DNA from: Isoetes taiwanensis | Taxonomy: Eukaryota; Streptophyta; Lycopodiopsida; Isoetales; Isoetaceae | Direction: 5' to 3' | NCBI GenBank assembly: GCA_021234155.1 | Contig: JAJEKV010000083.1 | Coordinates: 524,332-588,331 of the forward strand | Length of the DNA stretch: 64,000 nt | Shown here: positions 26,388-37,711 of the stretch, piece by piece | Position numbering within the stretch: the stretch's first letter is position 1 | Layout: the number at the start of each line of letters is the position of its first letter | Notes under the pieces: model-generated | Told to the model about the DNA's origin: nothing | Databases searched by the model: none | The model's input: the letters and a program-made list of their open reading frames with translations, nothing else | Program-made: the position numbers and the translations under genes

Positions 26388-26402
26388 GTAATTATCGAAA
26401 CC
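26388..26402 (+). other. Candidate degenerate primer binding site
   Basis: GTAATTATCGAAACC, directly after the LTR end, aligns loosely to GTGGTATCAGAGCC, the initiator-tRNA-Met-complementary site seen intact at 47721. The position is right, but the sequence match is poor. Confidence 0.3.
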
Positions 26403-28950
26403 ATATTCTTGGTGTGGCAGAACTAGCGGCCATAACCGCCAAGTAGTCTAACAGGCCTATAGAGGTGTAGAAATGGAACATTTCCTGCTTGAACATGAAA
26501 TGGGGGAAAATTTTCTCACAGGTGAGTGGGTGGGGATTTGGGATTAGTGTTAGACGAAGGTTTGGGTAGTCAAACTCATCTTCTAGTAAATTTGAAGTGA
26601 AAAGTGTGCATCTGCATCAAATTTCACCTAAAATGAGTCGAAGAATCATGCCAATGGGGCAGGGTGAAAAATAGGCATAAATACATAATTAACACCTCAA
26701 GCCATTAGGAAAATTGAAAAATTACCGGGTATAATACGAATTTTTAGTATATATTTTAATAATTAAATAACTATTAAATAGGGTGTAATTAATAAGGGGG
26801 GCTAATAAATAGGGTATGATGATAGGAGAATATTCTAAGGACCCTCCTCTTTAAATATCACACGACACCTCATTTTCTCTCGACCCTACACCTCCACCTC
26901 TCTCTAACGGCCGGCCTATCCCCACGCGTTTTCCTGGGCGTTAAGTATGGCCAGGACCAAAGCAGACCTCTGAGGAAGCGGGGCCCGGCGCCCCCACACT
27001 CGATGCGAGGCCCTAGCGGCGGGGCGCCATGTGAAGAAAGATGCGAGCACCTCTACGGCTGAGAAGGGGAAGAAGACTCCCCTACCGGCGGCGGCGGCGG
27101 CGAGTCTACTGCGATGCGGCAGCCCTGCGTGGCGGGGACACAAGAACGGCGAGTCACGCCCACTTGAGTTACGAACGAAATTAGGTAAGGAGAAGGAAGG
27201 AAGAGCAAGTCCGGCGAGGTAGACGGCGAACGCCGATTGCCAAGAAAAGGGCAAGAGAGATCCGTGGCTGAGGAGGAGAGGAAGCTGAGAGCCGGAGGAG
27301 GGCGTGAGGGAGGATTCTTGGCGGAGAAAAAAAGAGAAAAACTGAAGGTCGCTGGGAGCAGTAAAATGCATCAGAAGAGCCTCAGGGGCAGTGGAAGAGT
27401 GGAGGAGGGAGGAAGAAGAAACAGGAGGAAGAGGCCGAGAACCAAGACCACCTTATCCCGGTGTGGCGAGCCACCTAAAGTGCAGTAAAAGCGAAGCGAG
27501 CGGCGAGGCTTCGCCCGCGAAGGAAGATTACGCGCTACCCGGCCCAGCGCCTCAAGGCATACCGAAACTCACGCCGTCGGTGGGCCAGTATAATGAAATT
27601 AGTATTACTTGGCCGAGCGTCAGCCAGGCCGATGGAGAAGCGCCAAAACCAATAACCGCCCGCCCGCCACAGCAGAAAGCAAGAAGGTCCACCATGGACC
27701 TAATTCCCACTGCCTTGAAGTTTTGGGAGATTAAAGCACTTTCAGCGGTGCACTAATCTCCTGATTAGGAAAAGCGCCGTTTGGCGGCTTATGCGGGAGG
27801 TAATGGCGGAAATCGTCACCCGACTATAGGGTGGCGTCACCCACAACTAAAGATTATTTGCAGTAGCGGCTGAGGCCCGACTCTGGGTGTTTGAGAAGGA
27901 ACCTGCCTTGCGTCCACGCTGAAGAGGGTGACCCTCATGCCCAGAACATCCACTTGGCAGCGTCGCGTAAGCAAAGGCTTGTATGAGGATGCAATTTTAT
28001 CAAACTAATGTAATTATTTTCCTATAAATATAAAAGTTTTGTGTAAAAGCGTGCAATAAATATAAAGTAGGTGTAAAAACATGTTTAAGTAATTAAATAG
28101 GAAAAGGAAATTAGAAAAAATTTTTTAGGTCGGGGAACCCGTCGGGTCGTAAACCCATCTTTGCGCTAGCATGACGAGACCCACATCAGCAGCAGCGCCG
28201 CAATTTAAGCCAAATTTTAGCTAAGTCATGTCCAAATTAAGTAATAAAGTTGCTAATTAAGTCGGAATCATGCTAGAAAGTCATATTAGCATCTTAACAC
28301 CCTAAAATTTTTAAAGTTGAAATAACTTGTCGGGTCTAAAATTAAAGGCGCGTGCGCCCATGGCCAGGAGACCCCATCCATGTGACATACACCCGATTTA
28401 CATGAGAACTTCGCCTAGCTTATTAAATTTATTTGACCCAACAAAGCGCCATGTAGTGTTTAACTGCCTTGTTTTGTTTAGGGTACATCTTCATGGTAGC
28501 TCATTTGGACACCCAGGCCATAGATTTGGAGTCTTTCCCATCAAGAGCCTTTGTACGCAGTTGAGGCACCCACTAGTCTATAAAAAGGGGCCCATTTGTC
28601 ATTTCTTCCCATCAAAAGTGCTCGGCCCTTTGGGCGATTTTCTAGCTCCTACTTGTTTCCATCGGCCATTTTCACGACCATCTACGCTCAATGGCACCAT
28701 CAAACTTTTGTTGGTGGTACAATGATTCAATCACATCAGTGAACTCCCTTTGACCAAGAAGCCTTTTATGTCTTAAATTCATCTCTTTGATCTTCCGCCA
28801 CCACAACGAACTCCTTACTGCGGCATCATTTGTCAGTAGTCGGCTCATTTTACACGGTCGGCTTGCCACTAAATGGGTCTCATAGACACCCTTGCCCAGA
28901 AAGCCATAGGTGGGGATCTAGGGGGCAAAAGTAGGTTGTAAGGATAGGAG
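26403..28950 (+). other. Long leader region of chromovirus, possibly with nested LTR material
   Basis: About 2.5 kb between primer site and gag, longer than a usual leader. It has a TTTAAATAT box near 26851 followed by a pyrimidine-rich stretch and a GC-rich block (26930-27480, with GGCGGCGGCGG near 27092). A second promoter-like CTATAAAAAGGGG lies near 28577. A minus-strand frame of 151 codons at 26916-27371 is low in complexity and is probably chance in GC-rich DNA. Nested LTR fragments would explain two promoter-like blocks. Confidence 0.4.
28577..28592 (+). promoter_or_regulatory. TATA-like box
   Basis: CTATAAAAAGGGG, followed by TC-rich sequence as in plant core promoters and LTR promoters. 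No downstream intact gene. Confidence 0.35.
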
Positions 28951-28989
28951 CGAGAGAAACATGCGGGAACTACATGACTGTAAGCATCA

Positions 28990-31650
28990 CCAGGCATGAT
29001 GCGTCTCAAACGAGGCAGCTTTAGCTTATTCATGCGATGTAAAGCTGATCAACCAACTTGGCGTCAAACAACTTATGATTTAGCTCCTCTCGACACTCGA
29101 AGAAGCGGCCGGATAGGTATCCTCGAAAGTCAAGCTGACGCCATCACAGATACCATGGGTCTACATCGAGAAACACCTAGGCTGGTCGGCGGGGACTATG
29201 AGGGAAGAAGAGGAGAGGAGCAAGGCGGGAGATAGCTGAGCAAGAAGGATGGAGAGCGTATAGCTCGGCTAACCACGAGGAGCTAAGCGAGATTCCGAAC
29301 CCGTAATAGGTATCCGCGGCCCTCCTGATGATCATTGTGGAGAGGAGTATATATTACGCCGCAGGCATCCTTAACCTTCCCTATTGCGAGGGAAAACCTT
29401 ATAGGATTCGACGAGCTCCTAGGACCTAATAGCGCGAGGAGCAGGGGTAGCGACTTCGCCGACTACTCCTGCAGAGTCGATGGCCGGCGACGCATTCTAT
29501 CACGGGGAAACCACCATGTAGGATATCGAAGCATACAGCCCGAGATAAAGCGAGATGTTTAAATACTTGGCAACCGGCATTCCGGAGGAGGAATTTGGAG
29601 ATCCAGCGAGGTTGGCCTGGCGGGAAGGGGCCCAAGGATTCGAACCCGACCGGTCAGCTCGAGGTATCGCGAGGCATCTAGTAGCATTAATCTAAGCGAA
29701 GCAACAATGTGGAGGACACGAAGATCTTACGGCAATAGATATGATGGTGAGCGGGAAAACCTTTGGAGCCCGCGGGGCCACATAAGATGCATCCTTTCGA
29801 GTACTATCTTAGGCCCTTGGCCAAAGGTCGAGATGATAGTCTTTCACCGGGATTTATTAAGAGGTGAAGAATGTCCGGTGAAGCTCCCTTATAGCTTTTG
29901 CTGAGGGTTTGGGCATCAATAAGATAGATAGCCGGAATGGACCATGTTATACTCTTTAAAGAAAAAGAAGCACTTCGCCCCGACGCTAAGGGGCCACCGG
30001 GGATCTGCACTTGTCGGGTGGTAGCGGCAAGCGCACGGGAACTACCGGCACCACAAAAAGGCATTAGAGGGAGGGTCAGCGCTTAATACTCTGGGGAACA
30101 TGGGAAAGGGCACGGCATACAAGAAAATCAAAGAACTTCTTCAAGCGACATCATTGATGGAAGAATTGTCTCATAAGATCTAAGTATATTGTAATTCTTT
30201 CTTAAAGTATTATCATGAAGTCACATTAAATGTATTCTATAGACTAATTAATGTACTACTATGATGTTGACCTATAAATGAAGTTTTTCATATGATTTCT
30301 TTTGTGGCTAACAACAATTTAATTGTAAGCAATAATGATCATTGCCTAACTTAATAACACGTATTAATGACCAATACTTGCAAAGCGAGAACTCAAGTCG
30401 CAGGGTCTCGGGACCAGCACCGACTTCACGAATTGGGTACCAAAAAGGAACTTTGTTCTACAGAGCAGGAAGGCGTTGAGCGGGGATATGTCACCGAGGC
30501 GCTTTAATGCAAGGTTGGTACAGATGAGGAATCCGGGATGCAACACCTCATCAACTGGGCGACACCTCTCATGAATGCCGCGGGGAAGATGGTCCTCCGC
30601 TCACCTTGTGTTCCGGGTGGTGGCGAAGCCCCCCGGCCGGGAAGGGAGGGCAACCACGGAAACGCGTCGGGGACAAAGAGACGAAGAAGGAGAACCAGAG
30701 TCCATCATCATCTAGTTCCGACTCATCGATAGCTCTTCCGGTGGACGACTTGACTTTAGCCCGACAAAGGAGTCCGACACACCTAAGGCAAGAAAAAGGG
30801 CAAGAAAGACGGATGACTCATCGAGAGAAAAGGTGGATAGTGCTATGAGCAATGTGTGGAAGATATGAAGGCACGTTTTAGTGGAAAGACATCGTGCATG
30901 GAGGCTGAAGCTATGGCTGGATGAAATGGAAGAATTTGGCAACCATAAATTATGAAAGACAAGGACATAGGGAAAGTTATGGTTACCTAACCTTTATTGG
31001 ACCGCAAGGATCCGTGGAAGGACCAATACAAAGTCCAACAAAGTTTAAGAGGAATAATTGCGGAGTTTAAGACCTTGACAAGGCTTTCCACTTAAGCACT
31101 ATGTCTTAGGTCTCATACTAGTAAGTGATTCAATGCAGTTTTACAGTTGAATCGGGGTACCTTTCTCGCTGGCTAAGTATAAGAAGAATTCATGAGACTT
31201 AGACTTCATGTCAGGGAGTATCGTAGAAGGCAAGCGGTGGACACCTATATTGAGGGGTTGGAGCAGCAATATCAAAGAGGCTTGTTAGAGCAATCAACCC
31301 GCGTGATTCTTGAGGCGAAGATAAAGCTATAAGTTTGGAGGGAGGCACCAAAGAACTCCAGCAGAGAATCGCCAACCTAGAGGTAAGAGTTCTGATGCTC
31401 GGGGACAATATCCGGGGCAACGTCAGCCGGCTGCACCATCGGGGGCAGGCAAGGTAGGATAAGAGCAAAGCTTTTGGGGGCCGTAAACCTGTGAACGCAT
31501 GCATGGGGGAAGTGCTCTTAAGCCGTCTCCCTGGAAGCCGTTTTCTTGAAGGAAAAGAGAGCGTGAATGCATTGAGAAGAAGTTATGTAGTGCTTCCGGC
31601 CCGGGGCATCGGGACACATGATTGTCCATTCGTCATGCAAATCGGCTTTG
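28990..31650 (+). pseudogene. Chromovirus gag, broken
   Basis: Gag forms the retrotransposon capsid. The clearest part is the C-terminal capsid region at about 31150-31310. In shifting phases it reads QLNRGTF, LAKYKKNS and IEGLEQQYQRGLLEQ, resembling the typical gag order of ...Q-G--SV-EY---F--L...F--GL. A Ser/Gly/Gln/Pro-rich linker follows (31390-31450). Then comes a degenerate CCHC zinc knuckle at about 31591-31625, reading CFRPGASGHM, in which the second Cys is Pro and the frame slips before the last Cys. The N-terminal part from 28996 keeps a 79-codon frame but no recognisable motif, so the start is uncertain. Confidence 0.6.
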
Positions 31651-31799
31651 GGAACTCTTGGATTGGGACTCCCCAACGGGGCTTTATCGAGGACGACATG
31701 AACAGCCGGGGAGGGCCACGACTTCATAGATAATTGAGTGTCACATATGTGCAAACATTGAGTCGGATGAGATAGAATCACCAACCGTAGTCATTGCGG

Positions 31800-31960
31800 T
31801 GATGGGATCATAGATAGTAATCCTTATGTAGTCCTCATAGATACAGTAGCTCTCATAATTTTTTGCATCTCCTAGATTGGCTGCTCTAATGAAGAACAAG
31901 GTATTGAAGTCTAAGCCAAGGCCGGTAGCTATGATAAACCGAGCAGCCATTCGCACACTA
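31800..31960 (+). pseudogene. Aspartic protease region of chromovirus pol, broken
   Basis: About 31829-31875 reads VVLIDTVALIIFCIS, corresponding to the retroviral-type protease motif V-LIDTGAT-(N/S)F(I/V)S. The catalytic Asp is kept, but the Gly of DTGA has become Val. It lies in the right place between the gag zinc knuckle and reverse transcriptase. It would have cut the Gag-Pol polyprotein. Confidence 0.6.
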
Positions 31961-32454
31961 AGGGGAGGAGGATCACCTTTGACATAGACCTTTAGTGGGG
32001 CCAAATGGCCCGATGGGAGCAGAAGTCATGGATATTGGAAGGTATGATCTTATAGTGGGAATGGAATTTTGAAGCCAGCCAAAGCCATGATTGATCATGG
32101 TAGGGATGAAGTCTCCATGACGGCACCGCAACGGCAAACAAGTTGATAGTGAAAGGTAAGAAGCTAGAATCCCCCTATGCAAAGGTATTTCTTTGAAGCG
32201 GCTAAGGCGAAGTATAGAAAGGAATAAGGTGGATTACATCTTGAGGATGGAATCGGTTGAGCCGTGCGGGGATGAAGTGACAAAAGGGAAATCAGCTGCC
32301 AGGCAAATAGCAAGGCTTATTTCAGAATGAGGGATGTATTTCGATGAAATCCGACGCCAACCTTTATAGGGTGTGGAATGTGAGATCACATTGGCTCGGG
32401 ATCTTGGCCAGGCAGTGAAGGCCATATAGAATGAGCATCCCAGAGTTGATTGAG

Positions 32455-33110
32455 CTCAAGCAAATTTGAATTGCTTTCGAGCTTGGATTTATAAGAGCAA
32501 AGTGTGTCTCCTTTCGGAGCACCTATACTCTTTGTCAAGAAGAAAGATGGAGTTTAAGAATGTGCATAGACTATCTCCCATTTCAAATAAGCGTGACGAT
32601 AAAGAATAAGTATGCATTGCCAAGGCGGATGACCTAATGGATCAGCTACAAGGAGCAAAGGTATTCTCTAAGATTGATTTAAGATCAGGATACCATCGTG
32701 ATAAGAATAAAGGAAGAGGACATCCATAAGGCCGCTGCCGGAACGCGGTATGGTCATTTTGAGTTCTGATAATGCCCTTTGGATTGTCGAACGCTCCGCG
32801 AATTTATATGCCTCATGAGCGATATATCTTCGGAGACTTCTTGGATGAGTTTGTTATTGTCTTCTTAGGCGACATCCTAATCTCAAACAAGTCCTTTGAA
32901 GAGCATTGTCGGCACCTCGGGGAAAGTGTTGGAGAAGTTGAGGCGTCATCGGTTGTATGGGAAGCTCTCCAAGTGCCACCCGCCATATGGTGCCCGTGGA
33001 GTACTTGGGGCATGTAGTAACATCCGAGGAATCTCCACAGATCCATCTAAGATTGAGGCAATAGTTGATTGGCCAGCCCAAGGAATGTGGGTGAGTAAGA
33101 AGCTTTCGGG
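32455..33110 (+). pseudogene. Chromovirus reverse transcriptase, broken
   Basis: Copies element RNA into DNA. Several phases together show the Ty3/gypsy reverse transcriptase blocks: GFIRAKCVSPFGAP then ILFVKKKDG (about 32481-32552); LRMCIDY (32553-32575); [11 protein letters not shown] (about 32595-32625); [20 protein letters not shown] (32634-32695), with the first catalytic Asp in KIDL; MPFGLSNAP (32772-32800); and FVIVFLGDILIS (32850-32885). The last is the Y/F-x-DD box, in which the first of the two Asp has become Gly. At least three frameshifts separate the blocks. Confidence 0.9.
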
Positions 33111-33229
33111 TTGGCGGGATACTATAGAAAGTTAGTGAAGGACTTTGCTAAGTGGGCGTCCTCCGCCGGACCTCACTAAGGCCAAGAAGATTAGGGATTG
33201 GGCTAGCCATTGGTTAGAGAAAGTCCAAG

Positions 33230-33665
33230 CTTCTTTTTGAGAAGCTTAAAGAGGCCTTAACAACGACACCGATTGGCTTGTTCTCCGGATCCCGGTAAGG
33301 ATAAGTTGATAGCAAGCGGATGCAAGCAAGATAGCAACAGGGCAGTCTTGATGCAAGAAGGAAGGGTAGTAAGCCTACGACTGGGAAGAAGATGAACGAC
33401 CAGAGCAACGCTTTACCCAACCCATGATCGCGGAGCTGCTAGCCATTGTCGGGCGGCATTGAGGATATGGAGGCATTATATCTGGGAAGGAAGTTTCCGT
33501 TGGATACCGATCTAATGAGCCTTCAGTATCTTTTCACCCAGCCACTCCTCAACTTAAGGCAAAGGAGGTGGATGGAATTCCTTTGAGAGTATGATTTGAT
33601 ATATATATATAAGCCCGTAAGCTTAATGTTGTAGCAGATGCCCTCTCCAGAGACCATTTTCGCAT
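33230..33665 (+). pseudogene. Chromovirus RNase H, broken
   Basis: Would remove the RNA strand during reverse transcription. FEKLKEALTTTPI (33235-33275) is the usual connection to reverse transcriptase. QDSNRAVLMQEGRVV (about 33330-33370) matches the D-S--G-GAVL-Q--RP--Y block. ALRIWRHYIWEGSFRW (about 33460-33505) and SLQYLFTQPLLNLRQRRWME (about 33520-33580) are very typical of gypsy RNase H. The tail near 33585-33655 corresponds to the K-N-VADALSR end, where QMPSPE is a shifted remnant of ADALSR. Confidence 0.85.
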
Positions 33666-33844
33666 ACAAGGACGCATTGTATCACGATTTCCAATTTTCG
33701 AGTGAGTTTGGCAAGAAGATTGAAGAGTCCTTGCCAGCAGTTATGTAAACTTCAAGGAGGTATGGGAAAGTCTTTCCAAGGAAGCGAGAGCGGGATAAGG
33801 AGCGGGGAAGCCTTCAAACATTATAAGAAGGGAAGGCAACTGTT

Positions 33845-34910
33845 GTATCTAAGCATAAAATTTGTGTGTGCCCGAATCATCGGGGGTAAGGAAGTTAATT
33901 TTCATGACACACATAACAGCCCAATAGCGGGGCATGCCGGGCTTTATGAAGACCTATTTCCAAGATTCGGCGAAGTTACACGGCCGAGGTATGAAGAAGC
34001 GAGATAGTTTGCATATATTTGGATTGCCAGTTATGTGTCAGCCCGGACCAAAGGCGGAACAGCTGCGGATTAGGGTGCTTTAGAGCCATTGGGGTGCCAA
34101 ATGCAAGTGGGAGGTCATAAGCATGGATTTCATCACAGGTCTCCCTAGAACTCTTGAGGCAAGGATGCATTGATGGTTGTCAGATAAGTTATCAAAAGAT
34201 GGCGATTTTGTGCCTTGCAAAACCACCCGACACCGCATTAGAATCTCGCAAAGTTATTTGTAAGGGAGATTTTTAGACTCCATGGCATGCCTCGGGGAGA
34301 TAATATCCGGATAGAGATTCTAAGTTTATGAGTGCCTTTTGGCGGGATCTCTTTAGCAACTATCTGCATTTAAGCTCTCCATGAGCGGCATATCATCCCT
34401 AAAACAGATGGCAGACGGAAAGGACCAATGGATCATTGAAGACATGCTTCAAGCTATGTGTGGAACAAGCAGTCCAAGTGGACGAGTACATTCACTTGGT
34501 GGAATTAAGCTACAATTGCCAAAAGCGAGGTGAGTCATCCCGCATGTCGCCTTTCATGGTGAACTACGGCTACCGATTGTTTAACCCGGGACACCGCACA
34601 ATCACGCGGTCCAAGGTAGAAGTATCCCAAATGATGTTAGGGGATATGAAAAGAACTAGTAGAGGAAGTAAGGGGTTATTTATTGGCAGCAAGAAGTCTA
34701 CAGAAGAGTGTAAACAAGCCGCCAGGACCGTAAGGGAGTTTAAGGTGGAGATACCGGTTTGGTTGAAGATCAAGGTGAAGCAAGCCAAGTCTGCTGGATT
34801 GGGAGCCGCAAGAAGCTTGCCCCTAGGTGGGGCTGGGCCGCTCAAGATTTTAGAGAGAGTGGGCTCTCAAGCCTATAAGTTGGATCTTCCAACCCCATCT
34901 TAAGGTCCAC
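33845..34910 (+). pseudogene. Chromovirus integrase, broken
   Basis: Would insert the DNA copy into the genome. The zinc-binding N-terminus is seen as FHDTHNSPIAGHAG (about 33898-33940), giving the two His. The catalytic core begins KWEVISMDFITGLP (34105-34146), with the first catalytic Asp, followed by DALMVV-DKLSKDGDFVPC (about 34163-34215) and a shifted SAFWRDLF (about 34333-34356). EYIHLVELSYNCQKRG (about 34480-34530) and MSPFMVNYGY (34543-34572) match the E-LH---F-YN and M-PF---YG blocks. LERVGSQAYKLDLP (about 34850-34890) and VHKVFHVSLLKRHNP (34906-34950) lead to the chromodomain. Confidence 0.88.
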
Positions 34911-34974
34911 AAGGTCTTCCACGTAAGTTTATTAAAAAGGCACAATCCTAACCCCGAGGTTTTTGGATACTCCA

Positions 34975-35215
34975 ACCTTGTTGGAAATGACTCGAGGAGC
35001 AAGTGGAAATAGTGCCCGAAAGTTGCTTCTTGATAAATCATTCAAGAAGACTAGGAGGTCTCAATTCCTCCAATATTTGTTAAGTGGGAAGCACTTACCC
35101 ATTTGGAAGACGCTGACGTGGGTATTGAAGCAAGACTTGGAGAAGCAATACCAGAATTTATGAAGGAATTTGATGGGCGAAGTCGTCTCCGGCTTGGAAT
35201 GCGACCGGACTTGCC
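34975..35215 (+). pseudogene. Chromodomain at integrase C-terminus, broken
   Basis: About 35071-35165 reads QYLLSGKHLPIWKTLTW followed by DLEKQYQNL. This corresponds to the chromodomain core -YLVKWK--P--EATWE---DLE of plant chromoviruses, which steers integration to marked chromatin. The two aromatic cage positions are partly changed (VKW to LSG). The phase continues through EFDGR-like sequence to about 35200. This domain is the main reason for calling the element a chromovirus. Confidence 0.75.
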
Positions 35216-35289
35216 GTGGTTAGCTAGGTATATTGTTAGTTAGTTTAAGCCCGGCGCATGCATTCTAGTTAGGAGGGTGCATGTGCGTA

Positions 35290-35640
35290 ACCTGGATCGT
35301 GGTGGGCGATGATGGGATACGCTTTTAGGGCATTCTCTAGGCCACACGCACCAATAGGTGCGCATGACCATTAGGGTCATGTGAGTGAGGAATGAGGCAT
35401 AGTGAATATGATGGGACATCGACGGATGATCTCTATGCCACGATGCGCGGATACGACACCCCGGCCGTAGGAGGGTCATGGTGAAGCTTAAGTGATCATG
35501 CGCGATGATGGGATCGTGAGACGTTCCCCTAGCTGAAACCCCGGGGCATGATGCATGGGGTGTACTCGATCCGGGGGATCGTACAAGGTAGCACTCGATC
35601 ATGGGCAATGATGGGAACATCTTAAATGATCCCTAAGCTC
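35290..35640 (+). repeat. About 100-bp tandem repeats in chromovirus 3' untranslated region
   Basis: A core like GGGCGATGATGGGA recurs ending at about 35317, 35416, 35513 and 35616, that is, every 97-103 bp. It is often preceded by GATC(A/G)TG. Minus-strand frames here are a by-product. Confidence 0.65.
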
Positions 35641-36049
35641 AACCGAAAGGGCCATGATCTTGGGCAAGGTAGTAGGACAACCTTGAGCCAAGAGGTTCGC
35701 CTCAAGGAGGTAAGGGGTGGTCCCTAAAACCACAAATTATTAACTAAACTAACGTAATGTGCTCCTTTTGCGGGCAAGTAGAAGGAGGACTTCCAACGAG
35801 GAGCGCCAAGCGTTACGAGAAGCTAGGGGAGCCATAATTTAGATTATGAACCCTAATAACTCTTATAATAATGTTTGAATTATCGTAGGAAATAACTCTG
35901 TTAAGGCTATATAATTTTGTATAAGTACAAATATAGCCTAAATTTTGGACCTTTAACTAATAAAACTTGATTACTAAAGTAAAATTAAAGGTTATGACAT
36001 GTTGTTTTGTTGCAGTATATAAGGTAGGTTGTCACCTTTAGCTTAATGC

Positions 36050-36076
36050 CGAGGACAAGATTGTCCTAAGAGAGAA
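36050..36076 (+). other. Polypurine tract region of chromovirus
   Basis: CCGAGGACAAGATTGTCCT then AAGAGAGAA directly precedes the 3' LTR. AGGACAA and TTGTCCT form a perfect 7-bp hairpin before the polypurine AAGAGAGAA. This GAGGACAA...CCT-AAG layout is usual upstream of chromovirus 3' LTRs. Confidence 0.7.
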
Positions 36077-37711
36077 TGACGGTCGGGGGAATATAATGCT
36101 ATAAATACATATATTCTCGATCTCAGTCACCATACAAGTCTATCATTCATAGCCTTGTATACCATAAGGGTGGCACTAGGGGCATGGCCAAGTTATTCTC
36201 ATAACTTAGCCAACCATAGGTTAAGCCATTATCCATGTGGCCTTAACCTATTGGGGCACCGCCACACAAGACTCAACCCGATTGGTACCCACGTGGCATC
36301 CTAGGTGGACCTAACTTATATAGGCATAAACCCTAACCCTAGACCTCTTCCACTTCTAGCACCTGTGAGACTGACCTACTTGTTCAAACCCCGCTTCAAC
36401 ATCGCTCGTTTGTGGCATAGGCGGTGCAGCAGCCCGGCCAGGTGGTAGACCTCGCTCTTGGAGGAGGAACAGTAGCCTTGTGAGTCGGGCTAAGACCATG
36501 GAGGCGCCTGGATCCGAGGGAGAGGAGGGAGCGTGTATGTAGGATAGTAGTTGTGATAGCTTATCCGAATTAGCATTCCGTGATTTGCTAGTATCTTGTA
36601 TCTAGAGTAGAGCCATCCTAGAGCCTATATTCAACATCTTAAACCCTAATCAAGGAACCCTAACTATTAGTTAGATTTGTATGATTAGGTTAAGATGTTC
36701 TTCTTATGATTATTCTCATGATGTGATGATTATATGTTGATGGTTGATCATGTTTGCTCCTCTTGTATTGGGAAGGGGGGGTAGAGACCTAGGGCCATTT
36801 GTAGTATGTTTCTAGAGTAGATCCCTTAGTTCCTATTAAATGCGGCTTTGTGCATAGGAGCCCACCGGGCTATTGAGGCTATGATATGACTCAGCACCGA
36901 TAACGGGGCTAGAGGGAATGTGGAGGAGGATCCCCGCCGAGTGGGGGGCTTCGGGATCCCATAGTGGGCTGGGCTTATGGTGGGTCCAGGTGTGGGCCGA
37001 GCATGGGTCCGACACCTCTGGGGCAATGGTGTTGCCCCCTGCCTCGAGAGTTGCAAGTGTTGGCTTGGCTCTCGCTTTGGGGTTCGGGCTGGTACGAATC
37101 GTGTGTCGCCCACGATTCTCTAGCCGCCCACGGCACCTCTAGACCCCACAGGAAGGGGAGATGCAACCCTTCTGCCTCATCGACCCGTGGAGATGCAACA
37201 CGAGTAGTCCCGATGGGTGATGCCATGGGATTGCGTGATCCCGAAGGCTAGAGTCCCGCCAGAGCCCGGGATCTAGCCCATCCGCAAAGCATGCAATGCG
37301 GAGGGGCGGATGGAGTGGTCAACCCTAGCCATTGTTCCGCCAGCCACCGCCATTGCCATGACTCGGTCCGCTATCATCTTGAGACCTAGCCGGCCACCAC
37401 CCTCCCCTACGAAGTCCGAAACGGTAGGAGCTCTCCGCTTTATGGTTTGTGATTATCATCTATGCATTGGTTTATGTGCGATGCACTACCCTCAGGTAGT
37501 ATTTGTATATGTTTTATGCTAGTTCTGACGTGTTATCGCCCACGGTTATAGGAGCCCATAGGGGAAGGGCGCTTAAGACACCTTTCGTGTTCCCTCCCGC
37601 ACTAAGAGTTACCTCGAGCGGGTAGACGAAGGGCCCATGGGTTGCCGAGCCGGATGGGGATTTCCTCGCCGTATACATTTGGGCGCCGTATGTTTAGCAG
37701 GAGCCGTCACA
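36077..37711 (+). repeat. 3' LTR of chromovirus (family B)
   Basis: About 1635 bp. The first TG is degraded (TGACGGTCGGGGGAATAT) and the end is GAGCCGTCACA at 37711. It is collinear with the 5' LTR and retains the GC-rich part the latter lacks (37100-37550). Its 3' third also resembles family A (GGGGCGGATGGAGTGG, CGAAGTCCGA, ACTAAGAGTTACC). The minus-strand family A LTR resumes immediately after it. Confidence 0.88.

Larger units (their letters stand above)
25101..37711 (+). mobile_element. Decayed Ty3/gypsy chromovirus (family B), nested insertion
   Basis: A 12.6 kb plus-strand LTR retrotransposon with two related LTRs (25101-26387 and about 36077-37711). The domain order between them is gag, protease, reverse transcriptase, RNase H, integrase, chromodomain, which defines a plant chromovirus. 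Every domain contains stops or frameshifts, so no product can be made. It sits inside a minus-strand family A LTR whose two halves flank it and add up to the right length. Target duplications can be only loosely aligned (AACA on the left, ATAGT on the right). Size and a chromodomain after integrase would fit a Tekay-like lineage, but the clade is inference. Confidence 0.9.

Noticed and set aside
26916-27371. 151-codon minus-strand frame in the GC-rich block
   Set aside because: GC-rich DNA opens frames on both strands here. The product is low in complexity, with no recognisable domain and no promoter on that strand.
29630-29650. GGTTCGAATCC on the minus strand, like a tRNA T-arm
   Set aside because: It lies within decayed gag coding sequence (a frame reading GFEPDRSARG) and no acceptor stem or anticodon arm can be folded around it.
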